Assembly (NCBI GenBank): GCA_023807065.1
Contig: JAJJLU010003741.1
Coordinates: forward strand, 1 to 34,066
Direction: 5' to 3'
Length of the DNA stretch: 34,066 nt
DNA from: Isotricha intestinalis
Taxonomy: Eukaryota > Ciliophora > Litostomatea > Vestibuliferida > Isotrichidae
Shown: positions 1-10,036 of the stretch, in pieces
Numbering within the stretch: the first letter of the stretch is position 1
Layout: every line of letters starts with the position of its first letter
The notes under the pieces: generated by a model
Seen by the model: the letters and a program-made list of their open reading frames with translations, nothing else
What the model was told of the DNA's origin: nothing
Database searches by the model: none
Position numbers and translations under genes: made by a program

Positions 1-111
1 ATCTTTTGACACATATAATTCTTTTCCATCTTCATTTAAAGGATGAATACCAAATTTACCTAAATTTTCTATTGGTTCTTTTGTAAAGTCTTTTTCTTTG
101 TAATCTTCCAT
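1..111 (-). CDS. N-terminus of an unidentified protein, cut by the window edge
   Basis: Reading the minus strand from an ATG at 109-111 gives 37 open codons that run off the left edge. The protein begins MEDYKEKDFTKEPIENLGKF and continues into a Gly/His/Pro-containing stretch. It is less Asn-rich than the low-complexity proteins nearby and looks like the start of a folded protein. I do not recognise the family. The ATG is the first in frame and is followed on the plus strand by T/A-only spacer, as for other gene starts here. It is tandem to the next minus-strand gene, 334 bases away. Confidence 0.6.
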   Translation of the reverse strand, partial: MEDYKEKDFTKEPIENLGKFGIHPLNEDGKELYVSKD

Positions 112-445
112 ATTTAAGTTAGAATTTTTTAAATTAATATTTTTACTTTAATTTTTTCATTTTAAATATTATTATATTTTTAAATAAATAAATTAAAGTC
201 TACCAAAGATATAGAAAAAGTTTTATTAAAAATAAAAGAATGATTTAAAATTTATATATTAAATAAAAATATAATTAAATGATTAAAATAAATTCTTCAT
301 ATTTAATAGAATTTAATTTTTATTTCTTTTTGAAAATTTAATCTTTTAAGTAAAAAAAATAAAAAATAATTTATATATTGTTATTTATAATTCAAACCAA
401 TATATAAAAAATTATTATGATTATAAATGAATAGAAAAGAAACAT
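112..445. other. Intergenic spacer, no gene seen
   Basis: This is 334 bases of almost pure A/T between two minus-strand genes. It should contain the 3' untranslated region of the phosphatase gene on its right and the promoter and leader of the partial gene on its left. Every frame is broken by frequent stops. I see no tRNA-like GC blocks and no repeat. Confidence 0.6.
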
Positions 446-2155
446 TTAATGATGAATATCTTTCCTAGCAAAATTAGAAGTGACTTTGTTCAAAATATCA
501 TCTTTATAAAAAACTAAACCTTTTCTTAAATCTTTATATTCCAAAGCAATTTTTTCTAAAATATTCCCTAAATCATAAAGAGCAGTATCATAATTATCTT
601 CACCCCAAAAAGCTTTAATAAAAATTCCATTTTCTTTTTGTAATCTAAAATTTTGAGGCATATTATCTACAATAATAACTTTACTCATATTTCTTCCTAA
701 TTTACTTAAATCTTTAATAAAATCATTATTATAAACAATAGTATGTTGTCTATATAATCTATAATCAAAATATAATTGATTTGTTTCAATTGCATCTAAT
801 ATTGGATCTGCATATTCTTTTGTTGCTGCAGTGAAAATTATTAATTCATAATATTTTGAAACTAAATTTAAAAAATAATCTAATCCAGGTCTAAAACGTA
901 AAATTCCTTTTGAATCATCATTTTCATCTACTTTAAATGATATTAATGTTTCATCTAAATCTAATACTAAAGAAAATTCCTTTATTGATTCTTTATTTAA
1001 ATATGGTATTCTTATTGGATTTACATTTATTTCATTTTGAGGTAAATCTGAACCTAATACACTTGCATTTTTATTTAATACTCTTACTACTTTTTTTCTA
1101 AAAAAATTATTTAACTCATCTGGTGATATTGATTCAATATTTTTAAAAATTTTAACAAAGTCTTCATTTAATTTATCATTGGAAAAATTTTTCAAAAGAA
1201 CTCTTAAATATTTTTCTATTGAATAGGAATAAAATTTTATTTCAAATATTGAATTAGAATTATCAATAATGTTATTATTTGAGTTTTGATTAATTAAAAA
1301 TTGGATGTATTCTCTATTATTCATATTAATATGTTCTAATTTTGAAAATAACATATTTTTTAATTTTTTAACCCAAGTATTTCCTAAAGCACTTGATGAT
1401 ATTTTTGAGTTAATATATTCACATAATATTAAATATGATTTATGATTTAAAATTAATATTGTTAATAAAACATCATTACTAGTTATTAAAAAATTTCTAT
1501 CGAATGAAATATTATAACATAATATTATATTATACATTAATAAAAGAATTACTTTATGAACTGCTTTTTTATAATCTGGATTTTTATAATAATTTTCAAA
1601 TTTATTATACAATGAAGAATTATTATAAAAATTAAGTAATTCAAAAAAAGTATTAGATAAATTTGAAGATTTATTATTTAAAGCATATATTACATCACAA
1701 AATTTATCTTCTAATAAAAGTAAATCTTCAATATTAATAAAAGTATCTTCTTTTTTTGAATTTTGTTCAAAATTATTTTGAGTGAATTTAGATAATAAAT
1801 TACCAGATGAAGAAGAATGAATAATTCCTCTTTGAGTTTTCGGTAAATTTGAAATTTTAAATGTCTCTTTATTTCTTTTAATTATAGAATTTTGATTTTT
1901 ATTTTTAATAATATTTCTTTTATAAACTAAATTTTTTTTCTGTTTATTTATTGAATTATTTGTTTCTGTGTTCATTATATTATTAGGAATATTTATATTT
2001 GATTCAATTGTAGTATTTGATGCTGTTGTGGTGTTCATTATATTATTACTAAAATTTGTTGGTAATGATTTATGAGAGTGAACATGTTTTGTATTGTCTA
2101 TTGGATCTGAAATTTTAGTTAATTGAATTTTAGCTTCAAGTGTTTTTTGCAACAT
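446..2155 (-). CDS. SCP/FCP1-like (NIF/HAD family) protein phosphatase with a long Asn-rich N-terminus
   Basis: The last ~180 of 569 residues form an SCP/FCP1-type phosphatase domain. It has the DLDETL signature (D399 nucleophile, D401 general acid in the family scheme), a RFRPGLDYFL segment, LIIFTAAT around 438-445, and VDNMP with D497 as the expected metal ligand. Family members remove phosphate from Ser/Thr, classically in the RNA polymerase II C-terminal domain; Dullard-type members act at membranes. Residues 1-130 are Asn/Ser/Thr-rich and probably disordered, and residues 140-385 are helical without a family I recognise. There is no BRCT domain, so it is closer to SCP/CTDSPL than to FCP1 itself. 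No membrane segment is evident. It is divergent with the PP2A subunit gene, 177 bases apart. The substrate is unknown. Confidence 0.87.
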   Translation of the reverse strand: MLQKTLEAKIQLTKISDPIDNTKHVHSHKSLPTNFSNNIMNTTTASNTTIESNINIPNNIMNTETNNSINKQKKNLVYKRNIIKNKNQNSIIKRNKETFKISNLPKTQRGIIHSSSSGNLLSKFTQNNFEQNSKKEDTFINIEDLLLLEDKFCDVIYALNNKSSNLSNTFFELLNFYNNSSLYNKFENYYKNPDYKKAVHKVILLLMYNIILCYNISFDRNFLITSNDVLLTILILNHKSYLILCEYINSKISSSALGNTWVKKLKNMLFSKLEHINMNNREYIQFLINQNSNNNIIDNSNSIFEIKFYSYSIEKYLRVLLKNFSNDKLNEDFVKIFKNIESISPDELNNFFRKKVVRVLNKNASVLGSDLPQNEINVNPIRIPYLNKESIKEFSLVLDLDETLISFKVDENDDSKGILRFRPGLDYFLNLVSKYYELIIFTAATKEYADPILDAIETNQLYFDYRLYRQHTIVYNNDFIKDLSKLGRNMSKVIIVDNMPQNFRLQKENGIFIKAFWGEDNYDTALYDLGNILEKIALEYKDLRKGLVFYKDDILNKVTSNFARKDIHH

Positions 2156-2332
2156 ATTTTTTAATTATTATTTTATTTATTCATTAAGAAAATTTTATAA
2201 TTTTTCAAAAAAAAAAAAAATAAAAATCAAAGAAGATTAAAATAAATAAAAAAAAAATATTAAAATAAATATCTCAAAAAAAATAAAAAATTTATCAATC
2301 TAAAAAAAATCATTTAAAAAATAAAAGAAAAA

Positions 2333-3688
2333 ATGTCAAAGGAAGGAAAAAAATCAAATTCAGATTTGAAAATAATGGAATGGCGTTTCAATCAATTTTT
2401 GGGTGAAAAATTAACATATGAGCAAATAAAGAGTGATCCAGAAAATGAGAGTTTCTTAGTTACAAATGTGAAATTTTCTAGTGATGGATCAAATGTAGTA
2501 GTATCAGATAAAGGAGGAAGAGTAATAATATTTAAGAAATCAGAGCAAAAAGGAAAGCAACCAAAATTAGACTATTTTTTTGAATATCCTGCTCAAGAAA
2601 AAGATTTTGATGTTCAAAAATCAATTGAATATTCTGAAGAAGTAAAAGGATTATGTATTTTACCAAGTGATAATTATAATAAATTAGATATATTAACTTC
2701 TGGTTATAGAACAATTAAATTAGATAGAATTTATAAAGATAAAGTTAGGACTTTTGATAATAATAAAAATGATAATAATATTTTAATTCCAAAGGTTAGT
2801 GGAGTTAAAGAAGAAATTAAAAGTAAAACTAAAAGATTATTTCGTTGTTCTCAAAGTGGTGAAGTTCATTCTTTAGGAATTAATAAATTTAATACTAATC
2901 AATTTATGAGTAGTGATGAATATAAAGTTTATTTATGGGATTTTAATTATAATGATGATGTTTATACTCCAATTGATATTGAACCTAGTATTGAACAAAT
3001 TAATCTTGAAAAAATAACTAAATGTAAATATATTGAAGATAATCCACATATTTTTATTTATGGTACAAATAAAGGAAATATTAGATTATGTGATTTAAGA
3101 ACTAATACTGATATGATGAAATTTCAAACTAAATTCTATGATGAAAAAGCTAATGTTAATAATGTTATTGCTAATTCTCTTTTATCTGTTCATGATATTT
3201 CTGCTAATTTAAATGATAAATATACTTTTGCAACAAGACATTATTTCCAAGTAAATTTATGGGATATTAGAATGCAAAATTCACCTTCAAGTAAATTTTT
3301 AACTTATGAACCAATAATAAATAGATTAACTTATTTATATCAAAACAATTATTTAGCTGATAAATTTTCTTTAGATGCTGATAAAACTGGAAAATATATT
3401 TTAACTGGAGGATATAATAATATGTTTCATGTTATTGATATTAATCAAAGATTAAATACTCAAATTATTATTGATGATGTTAATGAGAAATTAATGAACA
3501 CCAATGTTGTTAGAAGAGTTAATGCCAAAGGATCTTGTGGTTACAAAAAAGATGATCCTCATGCTCAAAATGTTAATTTTGATAAAAAAATCTTAAATCA
3601 AGCTTATTCTCCTGTTGAAAATTTTGCTTTGTTAATTGTATATAATTGTATTTATTCTTATAGTGGGAATATTGCAAAGAAAAAGTAA
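2333..3688 (+). CDS. PPP2R2: PP2A regulatory subunit B, B55/PR55 family
   Basis: At 451 residues the protein has nearly the usual B55 length (about 447 in animals) and aligns by eye along its whole length. Landmarks include MEWRFNQFLGEK near the start, the first WD blade with FSSDGSNVVVSDKGGRVIIF, the SSDEYKVYLWDFN blade, RLCDLRTNTDMMKF, and TFATRHYFQVNLWDIRM. B55 is a seven-bladed propeller that binds the PP2A A/C core and selects substrates. The start is the first ATG after an A-rich leader. Codons end mainly in A at the 5' end and in T toward the 3' end. The gene sits between two other phosphatase genes. No intron is needed. Confidence 0.95.
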   Translation: MSKEGKKSNSDLKIMEWRFNQFLGEKLTYEQIKSDPENESFLVTNVKFSSDGSNVVVSDKGGRVIIFKKSEQKGKQPKLDYFFEYPAQEKDFDVQKSIEYSEEVKGLCILPSDNYNKLDILTSGYRTIKLDRIYKDKVRTFDNNKNDNNILIPKVSGVKEEIKSKTKRLFRCSQSGEVHSLGINKFNTNQFMSSDEYKVYLWDFNYNDDVYTPIDIEPSIEQINLEKITKCKYIEDNPHIFIYGTNKGNIRLCDLRTNTDMMKFQTKFYDEKANVNNVIANSLLSVHDISANLNDKYTFATRHYFQVNLWDIRMQNSPSSKFLTYEPIINRLTYLYQNNYLADKFSLDADKTGKYILTGGYNNMFHVIDINQRLNTQIIIDDVNEKLMNTNVVRRVNAKGSCGYKKDDPHAQNVNFDKKILNQAYSPVENFALLIVYNCIYSYSGNIAKKK

Positions 3689-3956
3689 TCGATAGTTTTA
3701 AAATTCGATTTTTTTTCGGGTCTTTAATACATCAGAATTTTTTTAAGTTATTAAAATATAAAAATTAAATTATTTTTAGGTTTTTTGACTTATTTTCTTT
3801 TTTTTTAGATATTTTTTTTAATAAAGTATTAAAAATTTTTTTTGATTTGAAAAATAAAAAACCACAAATTTCATAATAATATATTAAAAAATTCTTAAAC
3901 ATTAATTTTTTCAATTAATAAAAAAACAATTTCCCACAAAACCCAGAATCCTACAT

Positions 3957-5033
3957 TCACTTATTTCCGAAAAAATGAATAACAACAGAAATATCATCTC
4001 TTCCAGGTCCTTCATTATTCCATTCTAAGCAAGAAGCCTTAACAAGATTTTTAATCATTTCATTATGATCCTTATTAGATAAGAATTTACAAGTATGTCG
4101 TAGAACATCATCATTAGAAAGGAATTCCCAAATACCATCAGAGGCTACAATACAATATGAAGAATCAGAAGTTAAATTTTTTTCAATAAATTCAGGAGTA
4201 CAAATAACACCAACAGTTTTTCCTACTTCATCTCCTAGAGTTCTACTAATAGCAATACCAGGAAATTTTTCTCCTTTTACCCAAACTCTTTTTGGACCAT
4301 CTAAATCAATTTCATCATCACAAGGAGCAATTTCACCTCCTGATTCTTCTATTCTTTTTTTTTCTTCTGGATTAGTTGGTTTTTGATCTTTACTTAATTC
4401 TATTATTTCATTCTCTTCTCCTTTCTTATTTATTAATATTGCTCTACTATCTCCTATATTTGCACATATTATCTTATTATCTATTTGATATATTATTACA
4501 CATGTTGTTCCACTAAAATGTGTATCAAATGATGCATCTATTAATTCTTTCTGAAGATTTTGATAAAATTTTTTCAAAAAAGAATAATTATTCTGTGTTA
4601 ATTTCTGATATAATGATTCTTTTGTTATTGTCTTATTTTGTTTTGTAATAAAATGAGATTCTTCTTTAAAAAATTTTTTTATTGCTTCTCCACAAAAATC
4701 ACTCACCAAATGACCATTTGAACCATGTCCGTCTAAAATTCCGAAAACGTTGCAATTTTCTAAATTAAATATATTTTCACAATATATATATTTATCCTGG
4801 TTTGTTTTTGGATTTCCAAAATCATCCTTTCCTTTCAACGTTGCTGCTATATATTTTGTACCATTTACAATCTCGATTTCTGGTATTTTTATTTCAGATA
4901 TTGATTTCTTTTTTTCTATTTGTGGAACTACTATTTTTTTTGATTGAGTTTTTTGACCTTTTCCATGATGCTTTTCATTCACTGATAATGTGTGAAATCC
5001 TCCTTTTTTTTTGGGTTTTGGCTTGTTTTCCAT
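3957..5033 (-). CDS. PP2C/PPM-family Ser/Thr protein phosphatase
   Basis: The 358-residue protein carries the PPM motifs in order: TNQD (D80), FGILDGHGSNG (D101, G102), SGTTCVIIY, CANIGDSRAIL near 190-200, LSKDQKPTNPEEKKRI, GIAISRTLGD near 259-268, VASDGIWEFLSNDDV (D299), and GRDDISVVI (D346, D347). These include the aspartates that hold the two Mn/Mg ions, so activity is expected. The first ~55 residues are Lys-rich and poorly conserved. The Gly11 region does not follow an initiator Met-Gly, so there is no myristoylation signal. The stop is TGA, which shows that TGA terminates here. It converges on the PP2A B subunit gene (268-base spacer) and diverges from the small gene at 5338. Confidence 0.94.
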   Translation of the reverse strand: MENKPKPKKKGGFHTLSVNEKHHGKGQKTQSKKIVVPQIEKKKSISEIKIPEIEIVNGTKYIAATLKGKDDFGNPKTNQDKYIYCENIFNLENCNVFGILDGHGSNGHLVSDFCGEAIKKFFKEESHFITKQNKTITKESLYQKLTQNNYSFLKKFYQNLQKELIDASFDTHFSGTTCVIIYQIDNKIICANIGDSRAILINKKGEENEIIELSKDQKPTNPEEKKRIEESGGEIAPCDDEIDLDGPKRVWVKGEKFPGIAISRTLGDEVGKTVGVICTPEFIEKNLTSDSSYCIVASDGIWEFLSNDDVLRHTCKFLSNKDHNEMIKNLVKASCLEWNNEGPGRDDISVVIHFFGNK

Positions 5034-5337
5034 TTTTTTTAATTTTTTTTGATTTTTTTTTTATTCTTTTATAAGGCTTTTTTGGAGTTTTTTTGATGCT
5101 TTTTTATTCAATAATTTTCAATTGTTTTATGGAATTGTATTTTATTTTTTATTTCCTTTTTTGTTTTATTTTAAGTTTGTTTATTTTAGGTTTTTTGATT
5201 TTCAGGTTTTTTATTTTTAATGTTTTTTATAATTATAATTTTCTTTTTTTTTATGCTATTGTTCTTAAAGGAATCTATATTTTATATTAAAATTAAAAAT
5301 AATTAAATATTTTTGTTTAAATAACATAAATTAATTC
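5034..5337. promoter_or_regulatory. Divergent intergenic region, presumed bidirectional promoter
   Basis: These 304 bases separate the starts of two divergent genes. The half next to the PP2C start is strongly T-rich on the plus strand, hence A-rich on that gene's own coding strand, matching the A-rich leaders of other genes here. Nearer 5290-5337 the plus strand becomes A-rich ahead of the rightward gene. I see no clear sequence motif. Open frames across the T-rich part encode only Phe/Leu/Ile-rich nonsense. Confidence 0.4.
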
Positions 5338-5811
5338 ATGCAAAATTATATTAAAACGAACTTTGATTTACCTTATAGAATAGGAGTGAAATTAAACGAT
5401 AACAATTATTTTTTATCAAGTCATAGATTTTATGAATTTGAAAATGCATTTCCAAACAAAACAATAATAATGTTTCATAATAAATTATTAGAAGGTCAAA
5501 AATGGAAAATAATACAAAAATATAATGGATTATATTATATATCATATCAAGATAATTATGATAATATGAAAAATTGGAATTTATATTTTGATATTGATTC
5601 TGAAAAAATTTATTTATCTCAAAATAAAAAAAGTTTATTTAAATTCGAAAAAATTGATAAAAATAGATTTTATATTAAAGATGCATTATATGGTTATTAT
5701 TTAAATTTATGTATGGATGATAAAAGAGATATTAATTCTTTTTATTCTATTATGACAAATGAAGTTAATCCAAATTTTAACAATATATTTTTTTTAATTC
5801 ATATCCTTTAA
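5338..5811 (+). CDS. Small protein of unknown function, possibly beta-trefoil-like
   Basis: The 157-residue protein is rich in aromatics and hydrophobics (Tyr, Phe, Ile, Leu, Asn) and has no signal peptide or membrane segment. Alternating short strands can be seen, such as YRIGVKLNDNNYFLSS, GQKWKIIQKYNGLYYIS, KIYLSQNKKSLFKFEKI and FYIKDALYGYYLNLCM. Their spacing (about 35-45 residues) and the QKWKI element recall ricin-type or fascin-like beta-trefoil repeats. This is a shape-based guess, not a family match. The frame is intact and far longer than chance allows at this AT content. It diverges from the PP2C gene and converges on the Asn/Glu-rich gene only 43 bases downstream. Confidence 0.7.
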   Translation: MQNYIKTNFDLPYRIGVKLNDNNYFLSSHRFYEFENAFPNKTIIMFHNKLLEGQKWKIIQKYNGLYYISYQDNYDNMKNWNLYFDIDSEKIYLSQNKKSLFKFEKIDKNRFYIKDALYGYYLNLCMDDKRDINSFYSIMTNEVNPNFNNIFFLIHIL

Positions 5812-5854
5812 ATAAATATTAAAAAATATATTATTCTTATTATTTATTATTTTT

Positions 5855-7897
5855 TTAGTTATCTTCTTTATTTTCATCGTTATTTTTTATTTCATCAAAA
5901 ATTTGTTCTACTTCTTCTTCTTCTTCCATATTTTTTTCTGTTGTTTGGTGATTATTATTTATATTTTCTTCATTAATGTTATTTTCTTTTTCAAATTCAC
6001 TATTCATATCATTATGAGTTTCAATTTTTTCTTTAAAATTATTTTCTATATTTTCATCATATAAATTTTGATTTATGATTTCTGAATTTTCTTTGTTTAA
6101 ATGATTATGATATTCTTCATTTAATTTTTCATCATTTGATTCTTCTTCTTTTTGATTCATTATTTCTGGATTTTCAATAAAAAATTTTTCATTTGAATAT
6201 TGATTCAGATTTTCATTATTTTTATTTTCAATATTTTCTTCATTTAATTTTTGATTTTCCAAATTTTCTTCATTAAAATTTGGATTTTCTATGTTTTCTT
6301 CATTTAAATTTTGATTTTCAATGAAATCATTTTGATTGGAATCTTCATTATAATGATTTCCATTAATTTCACTGTTATTTTTATTTCTGTAATTATCATT
6401 TTTAATTGGAATATTATTTTGTACATAATCATTTTCAGTTTTAATTGCTAAATTTTCTTTATTATTATCATTATTTTTTTCACTGAAGTTTTTATTAAAA
6501 CTTTCTTTAATATTATTAAAAGAATTTATTAATTCTTTTTCTTCATTAATTTTTTTTTCTTCCTTATTTAATTCACTTAAATAATTAACATTTAATTTAT
6601 TATATCTTTCCTTTTTGAAAGAATTATTATCTCTTATTTTAATAAATTTATCTTGATTATTTGATTTTTGATTATCTAAAATTTTTAACATATCTTTAAT
6701 TTCTGAAGAATCAATTCTATTTGATTTCATATCATTTTTATTGAAATCATTATAATTGATCTTCAAATTTTTATCATTTGAATTATCTTCTAATTTATTA
6801 ACAGGAGAATAATAAACTTTAATACCTGAATTTTTACTTTCATTAGGATTATTTACAAAATTAGGATAATTATTTTCTTTGTAATTATTATTGTTGTAAG
6901 ATGAATTTCCTCTTATCATTCTTTTATTATAATTATTTAAATGTTGATTTAATTTTATTTTTCTATTTCTTTCTAAATTATCATTATCACTTTCATTAAA
7001 ATCATTTATTTCTTTTTTTAATTCATCATATGAAAAAAGTTTATTTGTATTTAATCTTTCATAATATATTTTTTTATTTTTATTGAAATTTGATAATTCA
7101 ATAAATTTATCATTATTTATGTTTCTGCTTTTAAATTTTATTTTATTTTTCTCTTTTTCTGATATTATATTGAAATTTTCTTGTTTGGAAATTTGATTTT
7201 TTAATTTATTATCATAAAATGAAAAATTTGAATTTGTTTTAAAATGTAAATTATTTGATAAATTTAAATTATCATAATGAGAAAATCTTAAAGGAATAGA
7301 ATTTGAATAATTATTAAAATCCTTAGTTGATTTTGATGAAGAAGAATTCATTAATTCATGATAATCATTATTATAATTAATATTATTTGCTAATTTTTTA
7401 TTAGGATTATAATTATTTTTATTAATTGATGAATTTTGAATTGAAAATAATTCTGAATTTAAATTATTAAATTCTTTAGATTTTTTATATTTCATATTAT
7501 TACTCTTTGGTTTTTTAATATTATTATTTTTTATATTTCTTGATGATGAAATATCACATGAAGTTAATAATTTATTTAAACGTTCAATTTTTTTATTCAC
7601 TGAATTAAATTTTAATTTAAGATTAAGCATTTCTGAATGTAAAGATTCATTTTTACAATTGTTAGTGTTATTATCTAGAAAAAGAAAATTATCTTTTTTG
7701 GAATGTGAATAATCTGAATTATTGGTTAAATTACTTTTGTTTCTTTCTAATTTATTATTTCTTAAATTAAAAGGATTAGATAATTCATTTTTTATATTAT
7801 TTGAATTCTCAAAATAAATATTCATTTGAGGAGTAAATGTTGAGTGTTTTGGATTTGAATAATATCTTCCATTTGGTAAATGAAAATTGTAATTCAT
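5855..7897 (-). CDS. Asn/Glu/Lys-rich low-complexity protein with a tandem 10-residue repeat
   Basis: The 680-residue protein is dominated by Asn, Lys, Glu and Ser and has no recognisable domain. A leucine heptad pattern at about 86-112 (LHSEMLNLKLKFNSVNKKIE and onward) could form a short coiled coil. The C-terminal third becomes acidic, with three consecutive copies of a 10-residue unit like ENQNLNEENI, and ends in an E-rich block. A long uninterrupted frame in this AT-rich DNA, with ordinary Asn/Lys codon use, argues that it is expressed. It converges with the small gene on its left and diverges from the Lys/Asn-rich gene at 8183. The function is unknown; scaffold or cytoskeletal roles are possible but unsupported. 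Confidence 0.75.
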   Translation of the reverse strand: MNYNFHLPNGRYYSNPKHSTFTPQMNIYFENSNNIKNELSNPFNLRNNKLERNKSNLTNNSDYSHSKKDNFLFLDNNTNNCKNESLHSEMLNLKLKFNSVNKKIERLNKLLTSCDISSSRNIKNNNIKKPKSNNMKYKKSKEFNNLNSELFSIQNSSINKNNYNPNKKLANNINYNNDYHELMNSSSSKSTKDFNNYSNSIPLRFSHYDNLNLSNNLHFKTNSNFSFYDNKLKNQISKQENFNIISEKEKNKIKFKSRNINNDKFIELSNFNKNKKIYYERLNTNKLFSYDELKKEINDFNESDNDNLERNRKIKLNQHLNNYNKRMIRGNSSYNNNNYKENNYPNFVNNPNESKNSGIKVYYSPVNKLEDNSNDKNLKINYNDFNKNDMKSNRIDSSEIKDMLKILDNQKSNNQDKFIKIRDNNSFKKERYNKLNVNYLSELNKEEKKINEEKELINSFNNIKESFNKNFSEKNNDNNKENLAIKTENDYVQNNIPIKNDNYRNKNNSEINGNHYNEDSNQNDFIENQNLNEENIENPNFNEENLENQKLNEENIENKNNENLNQYSNEKFFIENPEIMNQKEEESNDEKLNEEYHNHLNKENSEIINQNLYDENIENNFKEKIETHNDMNSEFEKENNINEENINNNHQTTEKNMEEEEEVEQIFDEIKNNDENKEDN
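6231..6320 (-). repeat. Three tandem 30-base units encoding a 10-residue repeat
   Basis: Units at 6231-6260, 6261-6290 and 6291-6320 share the pattern ATTTTCTTCATT...GATTTTC on the plus strand, with a few substitutions. On the coding strand each encodes a variant of EN-x-x-(L/F)-NEEN-(I/L). A fourth, degraded copy may follow toward 6200. The repeat keeps frame with the gene. Confidence 0.7.
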
Positions 7898-8182
7898 TAA
7901 ATTTTTTATGATTAAAAATTAATAACAAATCTATTTAATTTTTTTTAAAAATAATTTCTTTATTTAAAAATACATCATTTCTAAATTTATTTATATTATA
8001 TATGATGTTTTATTATTTTTTTTTTTCAATTCAATAAAAATTTTTTATTGTTCCATTATTGCCAATATAACTTATGACTTACTTTTTTATAAAATATTAA
8101 TTTATTATAAATTTATTTACTTAAAACACATATAATAATTTTCATTTAAAAATATAGATAATTAAGAAAAAAATATAAAAAT

Positions 8183-10036
8183 ATGTCAATATATAAAAGT
8201 TTACTTTTAACATCAATGAAAAACTATGAAAAAAAAATAAATCAAATTCCACAATTACATATAGCAAATAATAAAAATAATCATAATTATCCGATAAAAA
8301 TAGGAAATTTAATAAGAAAAAATTATTTTAATTTCAATCAAAAACATATTAATACATTTAATAATTTAGAAAATAATATAAATAATAATACAGATAATTT
8401 TGATATTGATTTACAGTTTAAAAAATTAAGAAAAAGTGTAGATAAACTTAATGAAAAATTAAAAGAAAAAGATGAATTAATTTTAACTTTAAAAAAAAAA
8501 ATACGTTTAATGAGTTCAAGACACAGTGATAATGCAAAAAATATATCTTTCCAAAATAAAGAAACTAATTTACCTTTAAATGAAGAAGAAAATTTAATTA
8601 TTTATGAGAATAACAAAGAAGAATTAAATAAAAATAAACAATTAAACTCTTTTAAAAATAAATTTTCATATTCTTTTCATAGTACAAATAATTTAAACAA
8701 TAAATTATTATTAAATGATAAGGAAGATAAATATAGTTTTTTTAAAAGTTCTTTTGTAACAAATTCAACAAATAATAATTATTCTTCAATTTTTAAAAAT
8801 GAAAATAATAATAATACAATAAAACCTAAATTAAGTAAAGATAATATTTTTCCAAATAATAAACCTTTTACTTTAACTTATTTTAGATATCAACAAGAAA
8901 TGACTAATAATAAAAAAAATAATAAACATAATTCTAACTTTATTAGAATTAATTTATTTCAACATTTTAAAAAAGAAAATAAGGAATTTGGGAATATAAT
9001 AAATTTGAATTATACTAATGATAAAAATAATAGTAAAAAAATAATAAATAATAATAATAAATATAATTCAGTTTCATTTAAAAAAGTTTCTTTTGAAAAT
9101 GATTGTTCTAAAATGAAAAAAAGTGAAGAAAAATCAAGAAATAAAGAAAAAAAAATTATAAAAAATATAAAATCAAAAAGTAAATCTCCTCAAAATAAAA
9201 AATTTAATAACACAATGAGATCAGCTTCAGTTAAAACAAGAGAAACAAATAATAAATCTCAAAAAAATTCAAATTCATCAAAAAACAAAAAAAAAGCAAA
9301 TAAAACTCATATTCAAAAACGATTAATAAAAGGAAGAATGACATATAAGAAATTAGAAGAAATAAAAAAATTAATTCATAATCAAAATATGAATAATAAT
9401 AATAAAATAAATAATAAAAAAAAAATAAATTTAAATATAAAAGATAAATATTTACATTTAGAGAAATTTATAAATAAAAATATAATAAAAAGAAAAAATA
9501 ATATAATAATAAATGATAAAAGAAAAAAAACAGAAGAAGAATATAAAGAAAATAGTTTAGAAGCAACAAACCAAATAAAAATAATTGATAATTTAAAAGA
9601 AAGAAATAAATTTCAAGAAGATGAATTTTTATTTCAAAGTATTGAAGAAAAAAATTTATTAGAAATTAAAAGTAAACTTCAAAAAGAATTTAGTAATTTT
9701 AGTAAAAATGAAAATGAAAATAATTTAGAAGATAAAAATTATTATGATTCTTTATATTTTAGAGAAACACCTTTAGAAAGAAATATTAATCAATCTGATT
9801 TAAATAATAGTAATCCTCTTTTTAGTTATAATAATTATAGAGAGAACAAAAATTCAATTGATAAAAATGAATCTTCTCAATCTTCATTTAATTCTTTAGA
9901 ATTATTTGATAAACAAAAAGAAATTCATATTTTAAATGAACCAAGATATATAATTAAAAGTTCAAATTCTAAAGAATTTCTATTTGAAAAAAGTTTAAGT
10001 GATATTCAAATTGCTATAAATGAATATGATAATTAA
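8183..10036 (+). CDS. Lys/Asn-rich protein with an N-terminal coiled coil, function unknown
   Basis: The 617-residue protein has one structured-looking element: a charged leucine heptad segment at about 73-110 (LQFKKLRKSVDKLNEKLKEK and onward). A strongly basic Ser/Lys region follows at about 310-400, including KSKSKSPQNKK and RSASVKTRETNN, which resembles phosphorylatable, microtubule- or nucleic-acid-binding tails. The C-terminal part turns acidic. No enzyme motif is present. The start is the first ATG in frame after an A/T leader, 285 bases from the divergent Asn/Glu-rich gene. Those two low-complexity genes share a similar plan (early coiled coil, long polar tail), but I see no direct sequence repeat between them. 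Real gene, unknown role. Confidence 0.75.
   Translation: MSIYKSLLLTSMKNYEKKINQIPQLHIANNKNNHNYPIKIGNLIRKNYFNFNQKHINTFNNLENNINNNTDNFDIDLQFKKLRKSVDKLNEKLKEKDELILTLKKKIRLMSSRHSDNAKNISFQNKETNLPLNEEENLIIYENNKEELNKNKQLNSFKNKFSYSFHSTNNLNNKLLLNDKEDKYSFFKSSFVTNSTNNNYSSIFKNENNNNTIKPKLSKDNIFPNNKPFTLTYFRYQQEMTNNKKNNKHNSNFIRINLFQHFKKENKEFGNIINLNYTNDKNNSKKIINNNNKYNSVSFKKVSFENDCSKMKKSEEKSRNKEKKIIKNIKSKSKSPQNKKFNNTMRSASVKTRETNNKSQKNSNSSKNKKKANKTHIQKRLIKGRMTYKKLEEIKKLIHNQNMNNNNKINNKKKINLNIKDKYLHLEKFINKNIIKRKNNIIINDKRKKTEEEYKENSLEATNQIKIIDNLKERNKFQEDEFLFQSIEEKNLLEIKSKLQKEFSNFSKNENENNLEDKNYYDSLYFRETPLERNINQSDLNNSNPLFSYNNYRENKNSIDKNESSQSSFNSLELFDKQKEIHILNEPRYIIKSSNSKEFLFEKSLSDIQIAINEYDN

Noticed and set aside
3689..3956. 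Possible tRNA or structured RNA between PP2A subunit and PP2C genes
   Set aside because: A short GC-containing patch (ATTCGAT and TTCGGGTCT) near 3700 drew attention, but no cloverleaf or T-loop consensus could be built around it. It is most likely 3' untranslated sequence.
4750..5290. Phe/Leu-rich plus-strand frames over the PP2C start and its upstream region
   Set aside because: T-rich leader sequence reads as Phe/Leu/Ile with few stops. They look like membrane proteins only because of base composition.
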